Shown here in pieces: positions 43,269 through 51,149 of a stretch of DNA of 64,000 nt. Positions within the stretch are counted from its first letter, which is position 1. Every line of letters begins with the position of its first letter. The position numbers and the translations under genes were made by a program. The notes under the pieces were generated by a model that saw nothing but the letters and a program-made list of their open reading frames with translations, searched no databases and was not told the origin of the DNA. The DNA is from Noviluteimonas caseinilytica (lineage in GTDB: Bacteria; Pseudomonadota; Gammaproteobacteria; Xanthomonadales; Xanthomonadaceae), in contig NZ_AP024545.1 in the NCBI RefSeq assembly GCF_018406605.1, forward strand, positions 930,001-994,000. The letters run 5' to 3'.

Positions 43269-43667
43269 TCAGAGGGTGGGGTCGCCGTCGTCGTCGTCGT
43301 GTGTACGGCCGCCCTTGGGGGGCTTGGCACGACGCTGCTGCGGATTCGGCGGGGTTTGCTGCCTGGCCGCCGGATCGTCCCAGTACACGCGCACGCGACC
43401 CTTGTCGTCGACGATCTTGACACGATTCACGTCGCGGCCGTCGTACTGCACCTGCTCGGCGCTGAGCACCTGGCCGTTGCGTTCGGCGCGCCGCACGGAG
43501 TCGGCGAGGCCCTGCTGGTCGCCGTCGGAATGGTTCTGGCGATCGGCCGACGGGGCGTGCCGCGGCGGCGGGGCCGGCTGCGGTTGCGCCTGCGCCCACG
43601 CCATGGTGCTGGCACCCGTCAGGACGACGAGCAGCGACAGCGGGCGAAGGAGGCGCAGCAGGGGCAT
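43269..43667 (-). CDS. Periplasmic PepSY domain protein
   Basis: 132 aa. Signal peptide (LSLLVVLTGASTMAWA, cleavage about residue 27), then a PepSY-like stretch SVRRAERNGQVLSAEQVQYDGRDVNRVKIVDDKGRVRVYWDD (about 60-100) and a Pro/Gln/Arg tail ending in acidic residues. Start ATG 43667 puts the signal peptide first. PepSY proteins often sit before PhoP/PhoQ genes and may modulate the sensor. SD-like AAGG before the ATG. Confidence 0.8.
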   Translation of the reverse strand: MPLLRLLRPLSLLVVLTGASTMAWAQAQPQPAPPPRHAPSADRQNHSDGDQQGLADSVRRAERNGQVLSAEQVQYDGRDVNRVKIVDDKGRVRVYWDDPAARQQTPPNPQQRRAKPPKGGRTHDDDDGDPTL

Positions 43668-43848
43668 CGGGTCGGCCTTGGAGAAGGGAGATGCGAAACC
43701 GCGACGTCGCGCTGGGCGATGCCGGGATCGGGGTTGCTGGAAACGGGCGCCATTCTTTGAATCAGGCAGTGAATCCGGTCTGAACTTTTCCTTCACGGAT
43801 CCGCGCCGTTCATGGCCGGTCGCGGGCGAAACCCCGTTGCAGGGGCCG

Positions 43849-44760
43849 TCAGAAGACCTCCCCGACGCAGCATCGCAGGGATCCGCCGGCGGCTTCGATG
43901 GCCGCCAGGGGGACGCTCCGCACGTCGAAGCCCGCGTTTGCGAGGGCGGTGCGCGTCGCCGGGGCGAGCGCCGCGTCGGCCCTGGCGCTCATCCAGACCG
44001 TCTCCGGCGACAGGGCGATGGCGTTGCCGGCGAAAGCCGCATGCTCGGCATCCGACAGGACGATCGCGTGCGGGCCGTACACCTGCGCGAGCGCGTCGAT
44101 CACCGCGGCGTCCGCGAACCCGCGCGGGCAGGCGAGCGCGGCGCGCCCCGCCAGGACGGCCAGCACGACGTTGGTGTGGTATTCGCCGGGCGCGAGGTCG
44201 AACAGGAGCGTCGCGCGCAGGCCGAAGGCCTCGTGCATCAGGTGCGCGCCCTCTTCGTCGCAGCGTTCGGACAGGCCGCACCAGCCCAGGCCGCGCGCGC
44301 GATCGATCACCAGCGCGCCGGTGAGTTCGCAGGGATGCCCCTGTTCGGAGAGGTCGATCTCCGCGTAGTCGAGCACGCCGCCGAAGAAGCCGCGGATATC
44401 GGCGCGCGTGGCTTCGCGCTGGCGCACGGGATGGCGCATGCGCCCGACGATGCAGCGGCCTGCGGCGGTGGCGAAGACGTTGTTCGGGAAGACGCCATCG
44501 GGCGCTTCGGGATCGCCCGGGAAACACACCGTCGGCAGCGCCTGCGACAACGCACGATGCAGCCCGCGATGTTCGTCCAGCGCGCGGCGGGCATCGAACG
44601 CATCGGCGTCGGCCATGTAGCGGTTGTCGCGCGCGGAGTCGGTGGCGAGGCGGAAATCGTCCGGCGCGACGAGGAACGCCGCGCGCGCGGTGGGCGCGCC
44701 GAAGTCCGTCGACAGCGTGCGCGCGTGCGCCACGAACGCGTCGATGTCGCGCGTGATCAT
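43849..44760 (-). CDS. ctlX: Arginine-deiminase-related guanidino-group-modifying enzyme (CtlX-like)
   Basis: 303 aa. Guanidine-modifying superfamily features: FPNNVFATAAGRC (substrate region), LGWCGLSER, the active-site His in FDLAPGEYHTNVVLAVLAG and the catalytic Cys in GSLRCCVGEVF at the very end. The likely substrate is a citrulline- or arginine-type compound (amidinohydrolase/deiminase). ATG overlaps the dusA stop as ATGA. Whether it acts with the arginase at 36 kb is unknown. Confidence 0.82.
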   Translation of the reverse strand: MITRDIDAFVAHARTLSTDFGAPTARAAFLVAPDDFRLATDSARDNRYMADADAFDARRALDEHRGLHRALSQALPTVCFPGDPEAPDGVFPNNVFATAAGRCIVGRMRHPVRQREATRADIRGFFGGVLDYAEIDLSEQGHPCELTGALVIDRARGLGWCGLSERCDEEGAHLMHEAFGLRATLLFDLAPGEYHTNVVLAVLAGRAALACPRGFADAAVIDALAQVYGPHAIVLSDAEHAAFAGNAIALSPETVWMSARADAALAPATRTALANAGFDVRSVPLAAIEAAGGSLRCCVGEVF

Positions 44761-45761
44761 GCGGCGTACACCGTCGACTCGGTGCACGCGAGCGCGCGCT
44801 CGACGAGCGACCAATCGGCGCCGGGCCGATGCGCGCCTTCGCTCAGCACCTGGCGGAACGCGCGGCCGCCGCGCTCGCCGGAGAACAGGCCAAGCAGGTG
44901 GCGCGTGATGTGCTTGAGGTACACGCCGCGCGCGAGTTCGCCTTCGACGTACGGCTGCAGCGCGCGCAGCAATGCGCCGCGCGTGCGCAGTTCGCCGCCG
45001 AACCACGCCGCGTCGAGGCGATGCAGCAGGTATGGATCGTGGTACGCCGCACGCCCGAGCATCGCGCCGTCGACGTGCGCCAGGTGCGCGGCCGCTTCAT
45101 CGAAATCGGCGATGCCGCCGTTGACGATCACCTGCAGGTCCGGACGTTCCTGCTTCAACCGGTACGCCCAGTCGTAGCGCAGCGGCGGCACTTCGCGGTT
45201 TTCCTTCGGCGACAAACCCTTCAGCCACGCGTTGCGCGCATGCACGACGAACATCCCGCAGCCCGCGGCGGCGACGGCGTCGATGAAGGCGAGGAAGCGA
45301 TCGAAGTCGTGGTCGTCGTCGACCCCCAGGCGGCACTTCACGGTCACCGGGACGCCGCAGGCCTCGCGCATCGCGGCGACGCTTTCGGCGACGAGCACCG
45401 GTTCGCGCATCAGGCACGCACCGAAACGGCCGGCCTGCACGCGATCGGAAGGACAGCCGCAATTGAGGTTGATCTCGTCGAAGCCGTGCGCTTCACCGAT
45501 GCGCGCGGCTTGCGCGAGCAGTGCGGGTTCGCTGCCACCCAGCTGCAGCGCGACGGGATGCTCGACGGGATCCATCGCGAGCAACCGCGTGCGATCGCCC
45601 AGCACCACGGCGTTGGCATGCACCATCTCGGTGTACAGGCGCGCGTGCGGCGCGAGCAGGCGATGGAACACGCGGCAATGCGTGTCCGTCCAATCCATCA
45701 TCGGCGCGACGGAGAGGCGCAGTTGCGCGGCGGGAATCGTGCTGGCGGGCGTGTCGGCCAT
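44757..45761 (-). CDS. dusA: tRNA-dihydrouridine(20/20a) synthase
   Basis: 334 aa FMN enzyme making dihydrouridine in the tRNA D-loop. DusA signatures: SVAPMMDWTDTHCRVFHRLLAPHARLYTEMV, INLNCGCPSDRVQAGRFGACLMREP with the catalytic Cys, VTVKCRLGVDD, VHARNAWLKGLSPKENREVPPLRYD and VNGGIADFDEAAAHLAHVDGAMLGR. DusA-type identity is clear from NCGCPSDRVQ and the Lys/His pattern. Overlaps the next gene by 4 bp. Confidence 0.95.
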   Translation of the reverse strand: MADTPASTIPAAQLRLSVAPMMDWTDTHCRVFHRLLAPHARLYTEMVHANAVVLGDRTRLLAMDPVEHPVALQLGGSEPALLAQAARIGEAHGFDEINLNCGCPSDRVQAGRFGACLMREPVLVAESVAAMREACGVPVTVKCRLGVDDDHDFDRFLAFIDAVAAAGCGMFVVHARNAWLKGLSPKENREVPPLRYDWAYRLKQERPDLQVIVNGGIADFDEAAAHLAHVDGAMLGRAAYHDPYLLHRLDAAWFGGELRTRGALLRALQPYVEGELARGVYLKHITRHLLGLFSGERGGRAFRQVLSEGAHRPGADWSLVERALACTESTVYAA

Positions 45762-45794
45762 TGGCCGCGCATTCTACGGCCTCGCCCGCGTCCC

Positions 45795-45808
45795 TGCCCT
45801 GCAGGGCA
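45795..45808. promoter_or_regulatory. 14-bp palindrome in the divergent dusA / 45885 promoter region
   Basis: TGCCCTGCAGGGCA is a perfect palindrome between two divergent genes, about 34 bp from dusA and 77 bp from the 45885 gene. A short GC-rich palindrome could arise by chance, so an operator role is a guess. Confidence 0.3.
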
Positions 45809-45884
45809 AGTGCCCGCCCGGCCAATTGCTGCGTTGCACGGCCAATGTTCCGCTGCGGACACCCGCCACACAGACCACGACGCC

Positions 45885-46199
45885 ATGGCCCTGGACATCG
45901 AATATTTCGAACGCCGCGTACGCAGCCTCGAGAACGCGCTCGACCGCCTGCAGCACGACATCGGCGACACGCACCGCATCGCCAACGATATCGTCCGCGA
46001 ATACCAGCAATGGGCACGCGAGGAACATCCCGGCAAGGAATGGTTCTTCCGGCGCATCGACGAACTCGTGCAACGCGGCAGCCCGCGTTGCGTGTACGCC
46101 AAGACACTGGTGCTGGAATACGGCGTGTCGCGCTCGAAGGCTTACCAGCTCGTGCGCGAATACCTGGACAACGCGGCGGCGAAACTCGCCACCGCGTGA
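45885..46199 (+). CDS. Conserved-looking small helical protein, unknown function
   Basis: 104 aa. Soluble, mostly helical: an N-terminal heptad-like coil (YFERRVRSLENALDRLQHDIGDTHRI), a middle segment WFFRRIDELVQRGSPRCVYAKTLV, and a C-terminal helix-turn-helix-like stretch VLEYGVSRSKAYQLVREYLDN. That last part resembles a small DNA-binding module, but I do not recognise a family. Coding bias matches its neighbours. Start ATG 45885; convergent with the next gene. Confidence 0.68.
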   Translation: MALDIEYFERRVRSLENALDRLQHDIGDTHRIANDIVREYQQWAREEHPGKEWFFRRIDELVQRGSPRCVYAKTLVLEYGVSRSKAYQLVREYLDNAAAKLATA

Positions 46200-46206
46200 G
46201 CGCGCA

Positions 46207-46461
46207 TCAGGTCAACGCCGCCGGGATGCGCGTGCGTTCCAGCGCGTGCCAGCCGGCATCGGTGATTTCCCAACCACCGTAGACGCGACGCACCAGGCCT
46301 TGTTCGCCCAGGCGCGCCATGATGTGTTCGTCCACCGGATGGCGGACGACGAGGGATTCGGTGAGCTTCCGCAATTCTTCGCGGTCGCCCGGGAGCAGGG
46401 TGACAAGCACGGCGTTGACCTTCTTCTTCGGCGAACAAAAATGACCCGGGAGCTGGGTCAT
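46207..46461 (-). CDS. Small winged-helix-like protein, unknown function
   Basis: 84 aa. The C-terminal half (EHIMARLGEQGLVRRVYGGWEITDAGWHALER) reads like a winged-helix motif with a wing hairpin, as in small PadR or MarR-like fragments. N-terminal half basic (SPKKKVNAVLVTLLPGDREEL). Start ATG 46461. Function unknown; convergent with the 45885 gene. Confidence 0.6.
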   Translation of the reverse strand: MTQLPGHFCSPKKKVNAVLVTLLPGDREELRKLTESLVVRHPVDEHIMARLGEQGLVRRVYGGWEITDAGWHALERTRIPAALT

Positions 46462-46554
46462 GACCGAACCAACGCCGGCGGGTTCGCGCGCAGGCCAGTG
46501 CACGCGGGCGCGAGTCAAACAGGATTCAGTTGCGTGATGGCGCCGCAGGCGCAG

Positions 46555-47022
46555 TCAGCTTCGCTCGAACACCATGTAGACGTCGGCGCGCGCGTAGTGC
46601 GAGCCCGGCCGCGGCGCGGGGCGGTGATGGAATCCGTGGCGTTCGTAGAGGCGCAGCGCGGTGTCGAGCTTGCTGCTGGATTCCAGGAACAACTCACTGC
46701 CCTGCATCGCATCGAACGCCGCGATCGCACCGACCAGCAGTTGCGCACCGATGCCGCGGCCTTGCGACGCAGGATCCACGGCCATCTTCGTGAGTTCGTA
46801 CACACCGTCGCCTTCGTGCTTCAGCGCAACGGTGCCGACGACGCGCGCCTGCCCATCCACCGCGAACAGCACGCGCCCGCCCGCCGCGAGGATGTGCGAT
46901 TCCGGATCCGACAACACGGTGCGGTCGATCGGCTCGACGACGAAGTAGCGTTCGAGCCAATCGATGTTGAGGCGTGCAAACTCCGCGCGCCAGCGCGGAT
47001 CGAAATCGACGATGCGGATCAT
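46555..47022 (-). CDS. GNAT family N-acetyltransferase
   Basis: 155 aa. The acetyl-CoA loop is KMAVDPASQGRGIGAQLLVGAIAAF, preceded by VVGTVALKHEGDGVYEL, the classical motif A/B order. The start overlaps the GFA gene's stop (ATGA). N-terminus IRIVDFDPRWRAEFARLNIDWL. Substrate unknown. Confidence 0.88.
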   Translation of the reverse strand: MIRIVDFDPRWRAEFARLNIDWLERYFVVEPIDRTVLSDPESHILAAGGRVLFAVDGQARVVGTVALKHEGDGVYELTKMAVDPASQGRGIGAQLLVGAIAAFDAMQGSELFLESSSKLDTALRLYERHGFHHRPAPRPGSHYARADVYMVFERS

Positions 47023-47429
47023 TGGTGCGTGAGGTGCGCCAGCGCGGCGGTGGCCGCTTCGCGGTCATTGTCGTCGAACGGCACGATCGTGAGCGAGGCC
47101 ACGGTGCCGTCGTCCAGGCAGCGCACGTTGACGTCCACGCCATCTGGATGGCTGCGCGGGATGTAGAACGCCTTGACGCCGCACGTGCTGCAGAAGCGAT
47201 GCTTCGCGGCGCCCGTGTTGAACGTGTATTCGGTGAGCGCATCATTGCCCGCGACCAGGCGGAAGCGCGACGCCGGCACGATCAGGTGCAGGAAGCCGGT
47301 CATGCGGCAGATGGAGCAATTGCAGTCGAGCGCCTCGACGTCCGCCGGCGCTTCAACTTCGAACTGCACGCGGCGGCAATGACAGCCGCCGCGATGCGTC
47401 ACCAGCGCGGGCGTCGCGGCGTGGCTCAT
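47019..47429 (-). CDS. GFA (Gfa/S-hydroxymethylglutathione-like) zinc-binding protein
   Basis: 136 aa, single-domain GFA fold. Zinc cysteines in GGCHCRRVQFEV, CNCSICRMTG and FCSTCGVKAFYI, all conserved. Named after glutathione-dependent formaldehyde-activating enzyme, but most members have unknown substrates. Its ATG overlaps the upstream secreted-protein gene as ATGA, and its stop overlaps the GNAT gene, so three genes are chained. Confidence 0.88.
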   Translation of the reverse strand: MSHAATPALVTHRGGCHCRRVQFEVEAPADVEALDCNCSICRMTGFLHLIVPASRFRLVAGNDALTEYTFNTGAAKHRFCSTCGVKAFYIPRSHPDGVDVNVRCLDDGTVASLTIVPFDDNDREAATAALAHLTHQ

Positions 47430-48070
47430 CCCTTGCCCTTGCCGTGGCCGCCGCCCTTGTTGCCGTTGCCGTGCCCGTTCCCGTTCCCGTTCCCGTGGCC
47501 GCTGTTGCCGTGTTCGCCCGACTTGCCGCTGTTGCCGTGGTTGCCGTTGCCATTGCCGTGGTCGGACTTGCCCTTGCCATTCCCGTGGTTGGGATAGGCG
47601 CGCTGCAGGTCGCTGTCGAGCACGATCGGGCGCGACCAGCGATCGTAGGTCGGCACGAAACCGTTCTTGAGGCGATGGAATTCCGGCGAACCCGGCTTGA
47701 TGCCCATGCGCTTGGCGATGTTGCCCCAACCCTGGCCCGGGTCGCGCTCGTATTCGTCGACGACGTAGCGGCACGGGCGGCCGATGATCGACGCGATGCT
47801 GCAGGCCATGTACACGTCGCCCGGGGCCCAGCGGCGATTGCCGAGCAGGTCGGACACCAGGTCGCGCGGCGCGCCGTGGTAGCGGACCATTTCGTCGACG
47901 AAGGGATCGCGGTAGCGCGTGCCGTAGCGATTCATGTCGCCCAGCGTCGTGTCGATCCAGACATCGCCGGTGCGCGGGTGGAATCCGACGGTGAAGTCCT
48001 GCGCGCTGGCGGTGCCGCCGATCGCGGCGAGCGCGGCCGTGAGCGCGACGATCTTGAAGGTGCGATGCAT
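47426..48070 (-). CDS. Secreted protein with Gly/Asn/His-rich tail
   Basis: 214 aa. Signal peptide (VALTAALAAIGGTASA, cleavage about residue 23), a folded region (about 25-160, VGFHPRTGDVWIDTTLGDMNRYG, FVDEMVRYHGAPRDLVSDLLG, GQGWGNIAKRMGIKPGSPEFHRL) that looks like an uncharacterised domain, then a ~45-residue tail of HGN, GNG and KGGGHGKGKG repeats. The tail could bind metal or polyanions. Gene overlaps the GFA gene by 4 bp. Confidence 0.75.
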   Translation of the reverse strand: MHRTFKIVALTAALAAIGGTASAQDFTVGFHPRTGDVWIDTTLGDMNRYGTRYRDPFVDEMVRYHGAPRDLVSDLLGNRRWAPGDVYMACSIASIIGRPCRYVVDEYERDPGQGWGNIAKRMGIKPGSPEFHRLKNGFVPTYDRWSRPIVLDSDLQRAYPNHGNGKGKSDHGNGNGNHGNSGKSGEHGNSGHGNGNGNGHGNGNKGGGHGKGKG

Positions 48071-48170
48071 GGGTGGACTCCGTTCGGTCATGCGGGGGAA
48101 TGCGAGGCCGCCAGTGTCTGCCGTGCCCATGAATGCGTTCTGAAACTTCGTCACGTTTCGCGGACCGGCG

Positions 48171-48605
48171 TCACAACGCCGGCGGCGCGACCGGCGACAG
48201 CACGCGACCCGCCCCCACCGCGTGTCCGCGACGATCGACGACGACCAGGTTGCCGGCCCCGTCGAACATGTAGAGGCGCTCGCCGCCCTGGCTCGGCTGC
48301 AGCCGCAGCAAGCGGCCATCGCGGCGCCAGCGACCGCTCTCCTGGAAGTACTCGGCACCCTGCCCGTCGCGGAAGGCCTCGACCAGCTGGTACTGCGCGA
48401 CCACGCCATTGCCGTGCTGCAGGCGCAGGCGCGTGTCGATGCCATCGCAGTCGGCGCAGGCCAGGATGCCTTGCCAGGCAAGTTCGGCGTCCGCGTCGCC
48501 CAGGCGATCGTCGGCCTTCGGGGGCGGCCCTGGCGCGCGGCCGCACCCGGCCGCCAGCACGCAGGCGAGGGCGAGGATCCAGCGGCGGTGGCGGATCGGG
48601 CTCAC
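48171..48605 (-). CDS. NlpE-like lipoprotein
   Basis: 144 aa. Lipoprotein signal RRWILALACVLAAGC (lipobox LAAGC, about residue 21), then a small NlpE-type domain with WQGILACADCDGIDTRLRL, where the CADCDGI motif matches the NlpE N-terminal copper-resistance/stress-sensing domain. Ends with GNLVVVDRRGHAVG. Start GTG 48605 places the signal peptide first. No neighbouring Cpx-type genes in the window. Confidence 0.76.
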   Translation of the reverse strand: MSPIRHRRWILALACVLAAGCGRAPGPPPKADDRLGDADAELAWQGILACADCDGIDTRLRLQHGNGVVAQYQLVEAFRDGQGAEYFQESGRWRRDGRLLRLQPSQGGERLYMFDGAGNLVVVDRRGHAVGAGRVLSPVAPPAL

Positions 48606-48686
48606 GCGGCGATTGTGCCGCACGCGATCTGCACGCTGCCGTGACAATCGCGCGCCGAGCATGGCGCCGAACCCGGGGGCTTCGCC

Positions 48687-48857
48687 ATGCACATCCATTC
48701 TCCTTTCCACTTCATGCGCCGACACGCGCTGGGGATTTCAGTGCTGTGCGTCCTCATCGCGGGCTACTTCGCCGCGGTGGGCTACGTGGGCACGCGCCTG
48801 CGCGATGACATGAGCCACACGCTGCAGGCCGTCCCGACGAGCGTCGACAAGCACTGA
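48687..48857 (+). CDS. Small single-span membrane protein
   Basis: 56 aa: basic N-terminus with histidines (MHIHSPFHFMRRHALG), one transmembrane helix ISVLCVLIAGYFAAVGYVG (about 17-35) and a polar tail RLRDDMSHTLQAVPTSVDKH. Sits in the 261-bp gap between two minus-strand genes. Ribosome site is poor (GGGGG 11-15 bases before the ATG). Supported by its hydrophobicity pattern and coding bias; no family recognised. Confidence 0.5.
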   Translation: MHIHSPFHFMRRHALGISVLCVLIAGYFAAVGYVGTRLRDDMSHTLQAVPTSVDKH

Positions 48858-48866
48858 CCGCGGGGC

Positions 48867-49313
48867 TCAGCGCCCCGAGATCGTGAACTTCCCGAACGCG
48901 ATGCCCAGGTCCCAGCCCGCGCCCTTGCCCGCGAGCGCCAGCGACACCTCGCCCTTCGTCATCGCCTGCGCCTTCGCGGACTTGGACGCGCCGGCATGCG
49001 CTTCGGCGGACACGTAGGTGCCGACCACGTCCTTGATGTCATGGACGCCGGAGAACTCGCCGGTGCCGTCCTGGATGTTCGATTTGCCGAACGTCAGCCC
49101 GCCGCCCTTCGCATCGATGGCCACGCTCATGTGCTGGCCGTTGCTGCACGTCACCGTGCCCGTGCCGGACGCCGTCTTGTAGAACACGGACCAGCCCGCC
49201 ATCGAGAAGTGCAGCTTGCACGTGATGGAGGGCCCGGCCTGGGCGGGCGCGGCGAATGCGAGCCCCGCGAGGATGGCGAGGGTGGCGAGGATCGGGGTTG
49301 CGGGATGGCGCAT
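48867..49313 (-). CDS. Exported protein of the DUF992-like type
   Basis: 148 aa. Signal peptide (LATLAILAGLAFAAPAQA, cleavage about residue 26). Mature region has two cysteines (ITCKLHFSMAG and VTCSNGQHMSVAID) and SNIQDGTGEFSGVHDIKDVVGTYVSAEAHAG, a beta-rich pattern like DUF992/EipB-like periplasmic proteins. Exact family unsure. Start ATG 49313. It faces the 48687 gene tail to tail. Confidence 0.66.
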   Translation of the reverse strand: MRHPATPILATLAILAGLAFAAPAQAGPSITCKLHFSMAGWSVFYKTASGTGTVTCSNGQHMSVAIDAKGGGLTFGKSNIQDGTGEFSGVHDIKDVVGTYVSAEAHAGASKSAKAQAMTKGEVSLALAGKGAGWDLGIAFGKFTISGR

Positions 49314-49391
49314 GGGGGAACGACTCCGGGGGTGCGTCGATGCGCGGAGGCTAGCACCGACCGGCCGCGTGGCACACGCGGGCCCGGAAAC

Positions 49392-49417
49392 GACGACGGC
49401 GCCTCGCGGCGCCGTCG
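49392..49417 (-). terminator. Hairpin after the 49436 gene
   Basis: 11-bp stem ACGACGGCGCC/GGCGCCGTCGT (49392-49402 with 49407-49417), 4-nt TCGC loop, about 19 bp past the stop of the Tyr-rich gene on the minus strand. Only a short T-run follows (CGTTT), so efficiency is uncertain. Confidence 0.5.
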
Positions 49418-49435
49418 TTGCAAGCCATGGTGCGA

Positions 49436-49933
49436 TCAATCGTCGTCATCGTCATGCCCGCGATGCCCGCCGCGACCGTGGTGGGGGCGGTCGTAGCGCG
49501 CGCGCGTATCGCGATGGTCATAACGCGGGTCGTAGTACTTCACCGTGCAGTTGCCGCTGCCGCTGCAGTTGACGCGCTGCGCGGTCTGCACGGGGTAACC
49601 CGTGTTGAACCGCGGGTCGTAGTACCCGGCGTTGTAGGCATTGCTGTTGTAGTAGCGGTTGCCGGAGTAGCCGTAGTTGGGGCGTGCCGGCACGACGCGG
49701 TAATAGACGGGTCGGCCGTAGCGGTCGCGCTGCACGTACACGCGGTCGTTCGCACCGTAGCTGCCATAGCGGTAGTAAGGCTGGCCGCCCTGCAGCACGA
49801 CGTCGGCGACGTCGACCAGAATGCGCGTCAGCGAATCCTGTGCCTGCGCAGGCGCGGGGACGAGTGCACCCAAACCCAGGCCCGCCGCGAGCACGGCAGG
49901 TGCCATCCAATGCTTCAGTTGCAGGGTCGCCAT
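49436..49933 (-). CDS. Secreted Tyr/Asn/Arg-rich protein (PXPV-type)
   Basis: 165 aa. Signal peptide (VLAAGLGLGALVPAPAQA), then a Tyr/Asn/Gly-rich region (about 50-120: YYRYGSYGANDRVYVQRDRYG, YGYSGNRYYNSNAYNAGYYD) and a charged tail ending in HGRGGHRGHDDDDD. Similar proteins are annotated as PXPV repeat or hypothetical secreted proteins. ATG 49933 is preferred because AGGAG lies seven bases upstream; ATG 49939 is an alternative. Function unknown. Confidence 0.72.
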   Translation of the reverse strand: MATLQLKHWMAPAVLAAGLGLGALVPAPAQAQDSLTRILVDVADVVLQGGQPYYRYGSYGANDRVYVQRDRYGRPVYYRVVPARPNYGYSGNRYYNSNAYNAGYYDPRFNTGYPVQTAQRVNCSGSGNCTVKYYDPRYDHRDTRARYDRPHHGRGGHRGHDDDDD

Positions 49934-50044
49934 CGTCATTCTCCTCGAGGCCCGCCCCATTGCGGGCTGTGGCGACGATGCGACCGGATCGGTGAACCAA
50001 GGTGCAACCCGCCGGCCTTCAGCCGCCGCCGCGCAAGCGGGCAT

Positions 50045-50782
50045 TCATGCGCCGCGCGCGTGCCGGTGGATGTCTTCGACGGCGGCCGGCAATCCCGATG
50101 CATCGACCACCTTGCGCAGGCGCGGTGCGTCGTCGGCGACCTCCGCTTCGGCTTCGTGCGCCCACGTCACGTGGTACGGCATGTACACGCCCCACCCGCC
50201 GAGTTCGAGCACGGGCGCGATGTCCGAACGCAACGAGTTGCCGATCATCACGAACTGCGACGGTGCCAGGCCGAATTCCTCGAGCAAACGCGCATACGTC
50301 GCCCCATCCTTCTCGCTCACGATCTCGATGCGGCGGAACAGCTTGGCCAGGCCCGACTCGCGCACCTTCGCTTCCTGGTGGAACAGGTCGCCCTTGGTGA
50401 TCAGCACCACGTCGTGCCGCGCGCCGATCGCTTCCACCGCCTCGCGGATGTCGGGCAACAGTTCGACCGGATGTTGCAGCAATGACTTGCCGATCGCGAC
50501 GATGCGATGGAGATCCGTGGCGGAGATGCGCGCCTGCGTGATTTCCACCGCGGCTTCCACCATCGACAACACCATGCCTTTGACGCCGTAGCCGAACAGC
50601 GCGAGGTTGCGCTTCTCGACCGAATACAGGTGTTCCTGCGCGCGCGTGTCGTGCAGGTCGACGTATTGCGCCACGATGCGTTCGAAGTCTGCCTGGGCGC
50701 CGCGGTAGTAATCCTCGCTGCGCCACAGGGTGTCGTCTCCGTCGAATCCGACGAGGCGGATGCCGTCCGTTGCCATGGTCAT
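50045..50782 (-). CDS. HAD family hydrolase
   Basis: 245 aa. Motif I FDGDDTLWRSEDYYRG near the N-terminus, motif II in VVLITKGDL, motif III Lys in IVSEKDG and motif IV in MIGNSLRSDIAPVLELGG. The cap is inserted after motif I (about residues 25-100). Typical of small phosphatases; related to YfnB-like or PSP-like hydrolases. Start ATG 50782, with ATG 50776 as alternative. Substrate unknown. Confidence 0.87.
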   Translation of the reverse strand: MTMATDGIRLVGFDGDDTLWRSEDYYRGAQADFERIVAQYVDLHDTRAQEHLYSVEKRNLALFGYGVKGMVLSMVEAAVEITQARISATDLHRIVAIGKSLLQHPVELLPDIREAVEAIGARHDVVLITKGDLFHQEAKVRESGLAKLFRRIEIVSEKDGATYARLLEEFGLAPSQFVMIGNSLRSDIAPVLELGGWGVYMPYHVTWAHEAEAEVADDAPRLRKVVDASGLPAAVEDIHRHARGA

Positions 50783-50832
50783 GGGGTCGCGTTGCGTGCG
50801 GCGCGACAGTTTAAATGTGCAGGCGCGCGAAA

Positions 50833-50849
50833 GGCGGCCATCGGCCGCC
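50833..50849 (-). terminator. Hairpin after the Thr-rich lipoprotein gene
   Basis: GGCGGCC/GGCCGCC stem (50833-50839 with 50843-50849), ATC loop; on the minus strand TTTC follows. Lies 54 bp after the lipoprotein stop, with the larger palindrome at 50871-50896 in between. Probably the transcript end. Confidence 0.5.
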
Positions 50850-50870
50850 CTTCGTCTGTCGCGCGTGCTG

Positions 50871-50896
50871 GCGGCCGGCCTCGCGAGGCCGGCCGC
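50871..50896. repeat. 26-bp perfect palindrome
   Basis: The left arm GCGGCCGGCCTCG (50871-50883) is mirrored exactly by the right arm to 50896, with no central spacer. It lies 6 bp after the stop of the minus-strand Thr-rich lipoprotein. As RNA it would be a hairpin with a tight loop and no T-run. GC richness raises the chance of such an element, but perfect symmetry over 26 bp is still unusual. Confidence 0.7.
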
Positions 50897-50902
50897 GCAG
50901 GA

Positions 50903-51124
50903 TTACAGCGTGCTCGGCGGATTGGCCGACGTGGTGGCTGCCGGCGGCATCGATTCCGTCGTGGTCGTCGTCGTCGAGGTGGTCGACGTGTCCGTGCCGG
51001 TGGTCGGCTCGGTCGACGTCGTCGTGGTCGACGACTCTTCCTTCGTGGTGTGCGTGCACGCCGCCAGGGACAGCGAGGCGACGACGAAAGCGGCGGCGGT
51101 GATGGTGCGAAGCGTGGCGTTCAT
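50903..51124 (-). CDS. Thr/Ser-rich small lipoprotein
   Basis: 73 aa. Lipobox LAAC at residues 20-23 (ASLSLAACTHTT), then a tract of Thr, Ser and Glu (about 24-62) with TTTTTTES, probably an extended flexible tether. No globular domain. Likely a surface-exposed lipoprotein; function unknown. Followed by two hairpins and the HAD gene; an EF-hand gene lies upstream on the same strand. Confidence 0.7.
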   Translation of the reverse strand: MNATLRTITAAAFVVASLSLAACTHTTKEESSTTTTSTEPTTGTDTSTTSTTTTTTESMPPAATTSANPPSTL

Positions 51125-51149
51125 TGGAACCTCTGTTGTCCTTGGCGAG

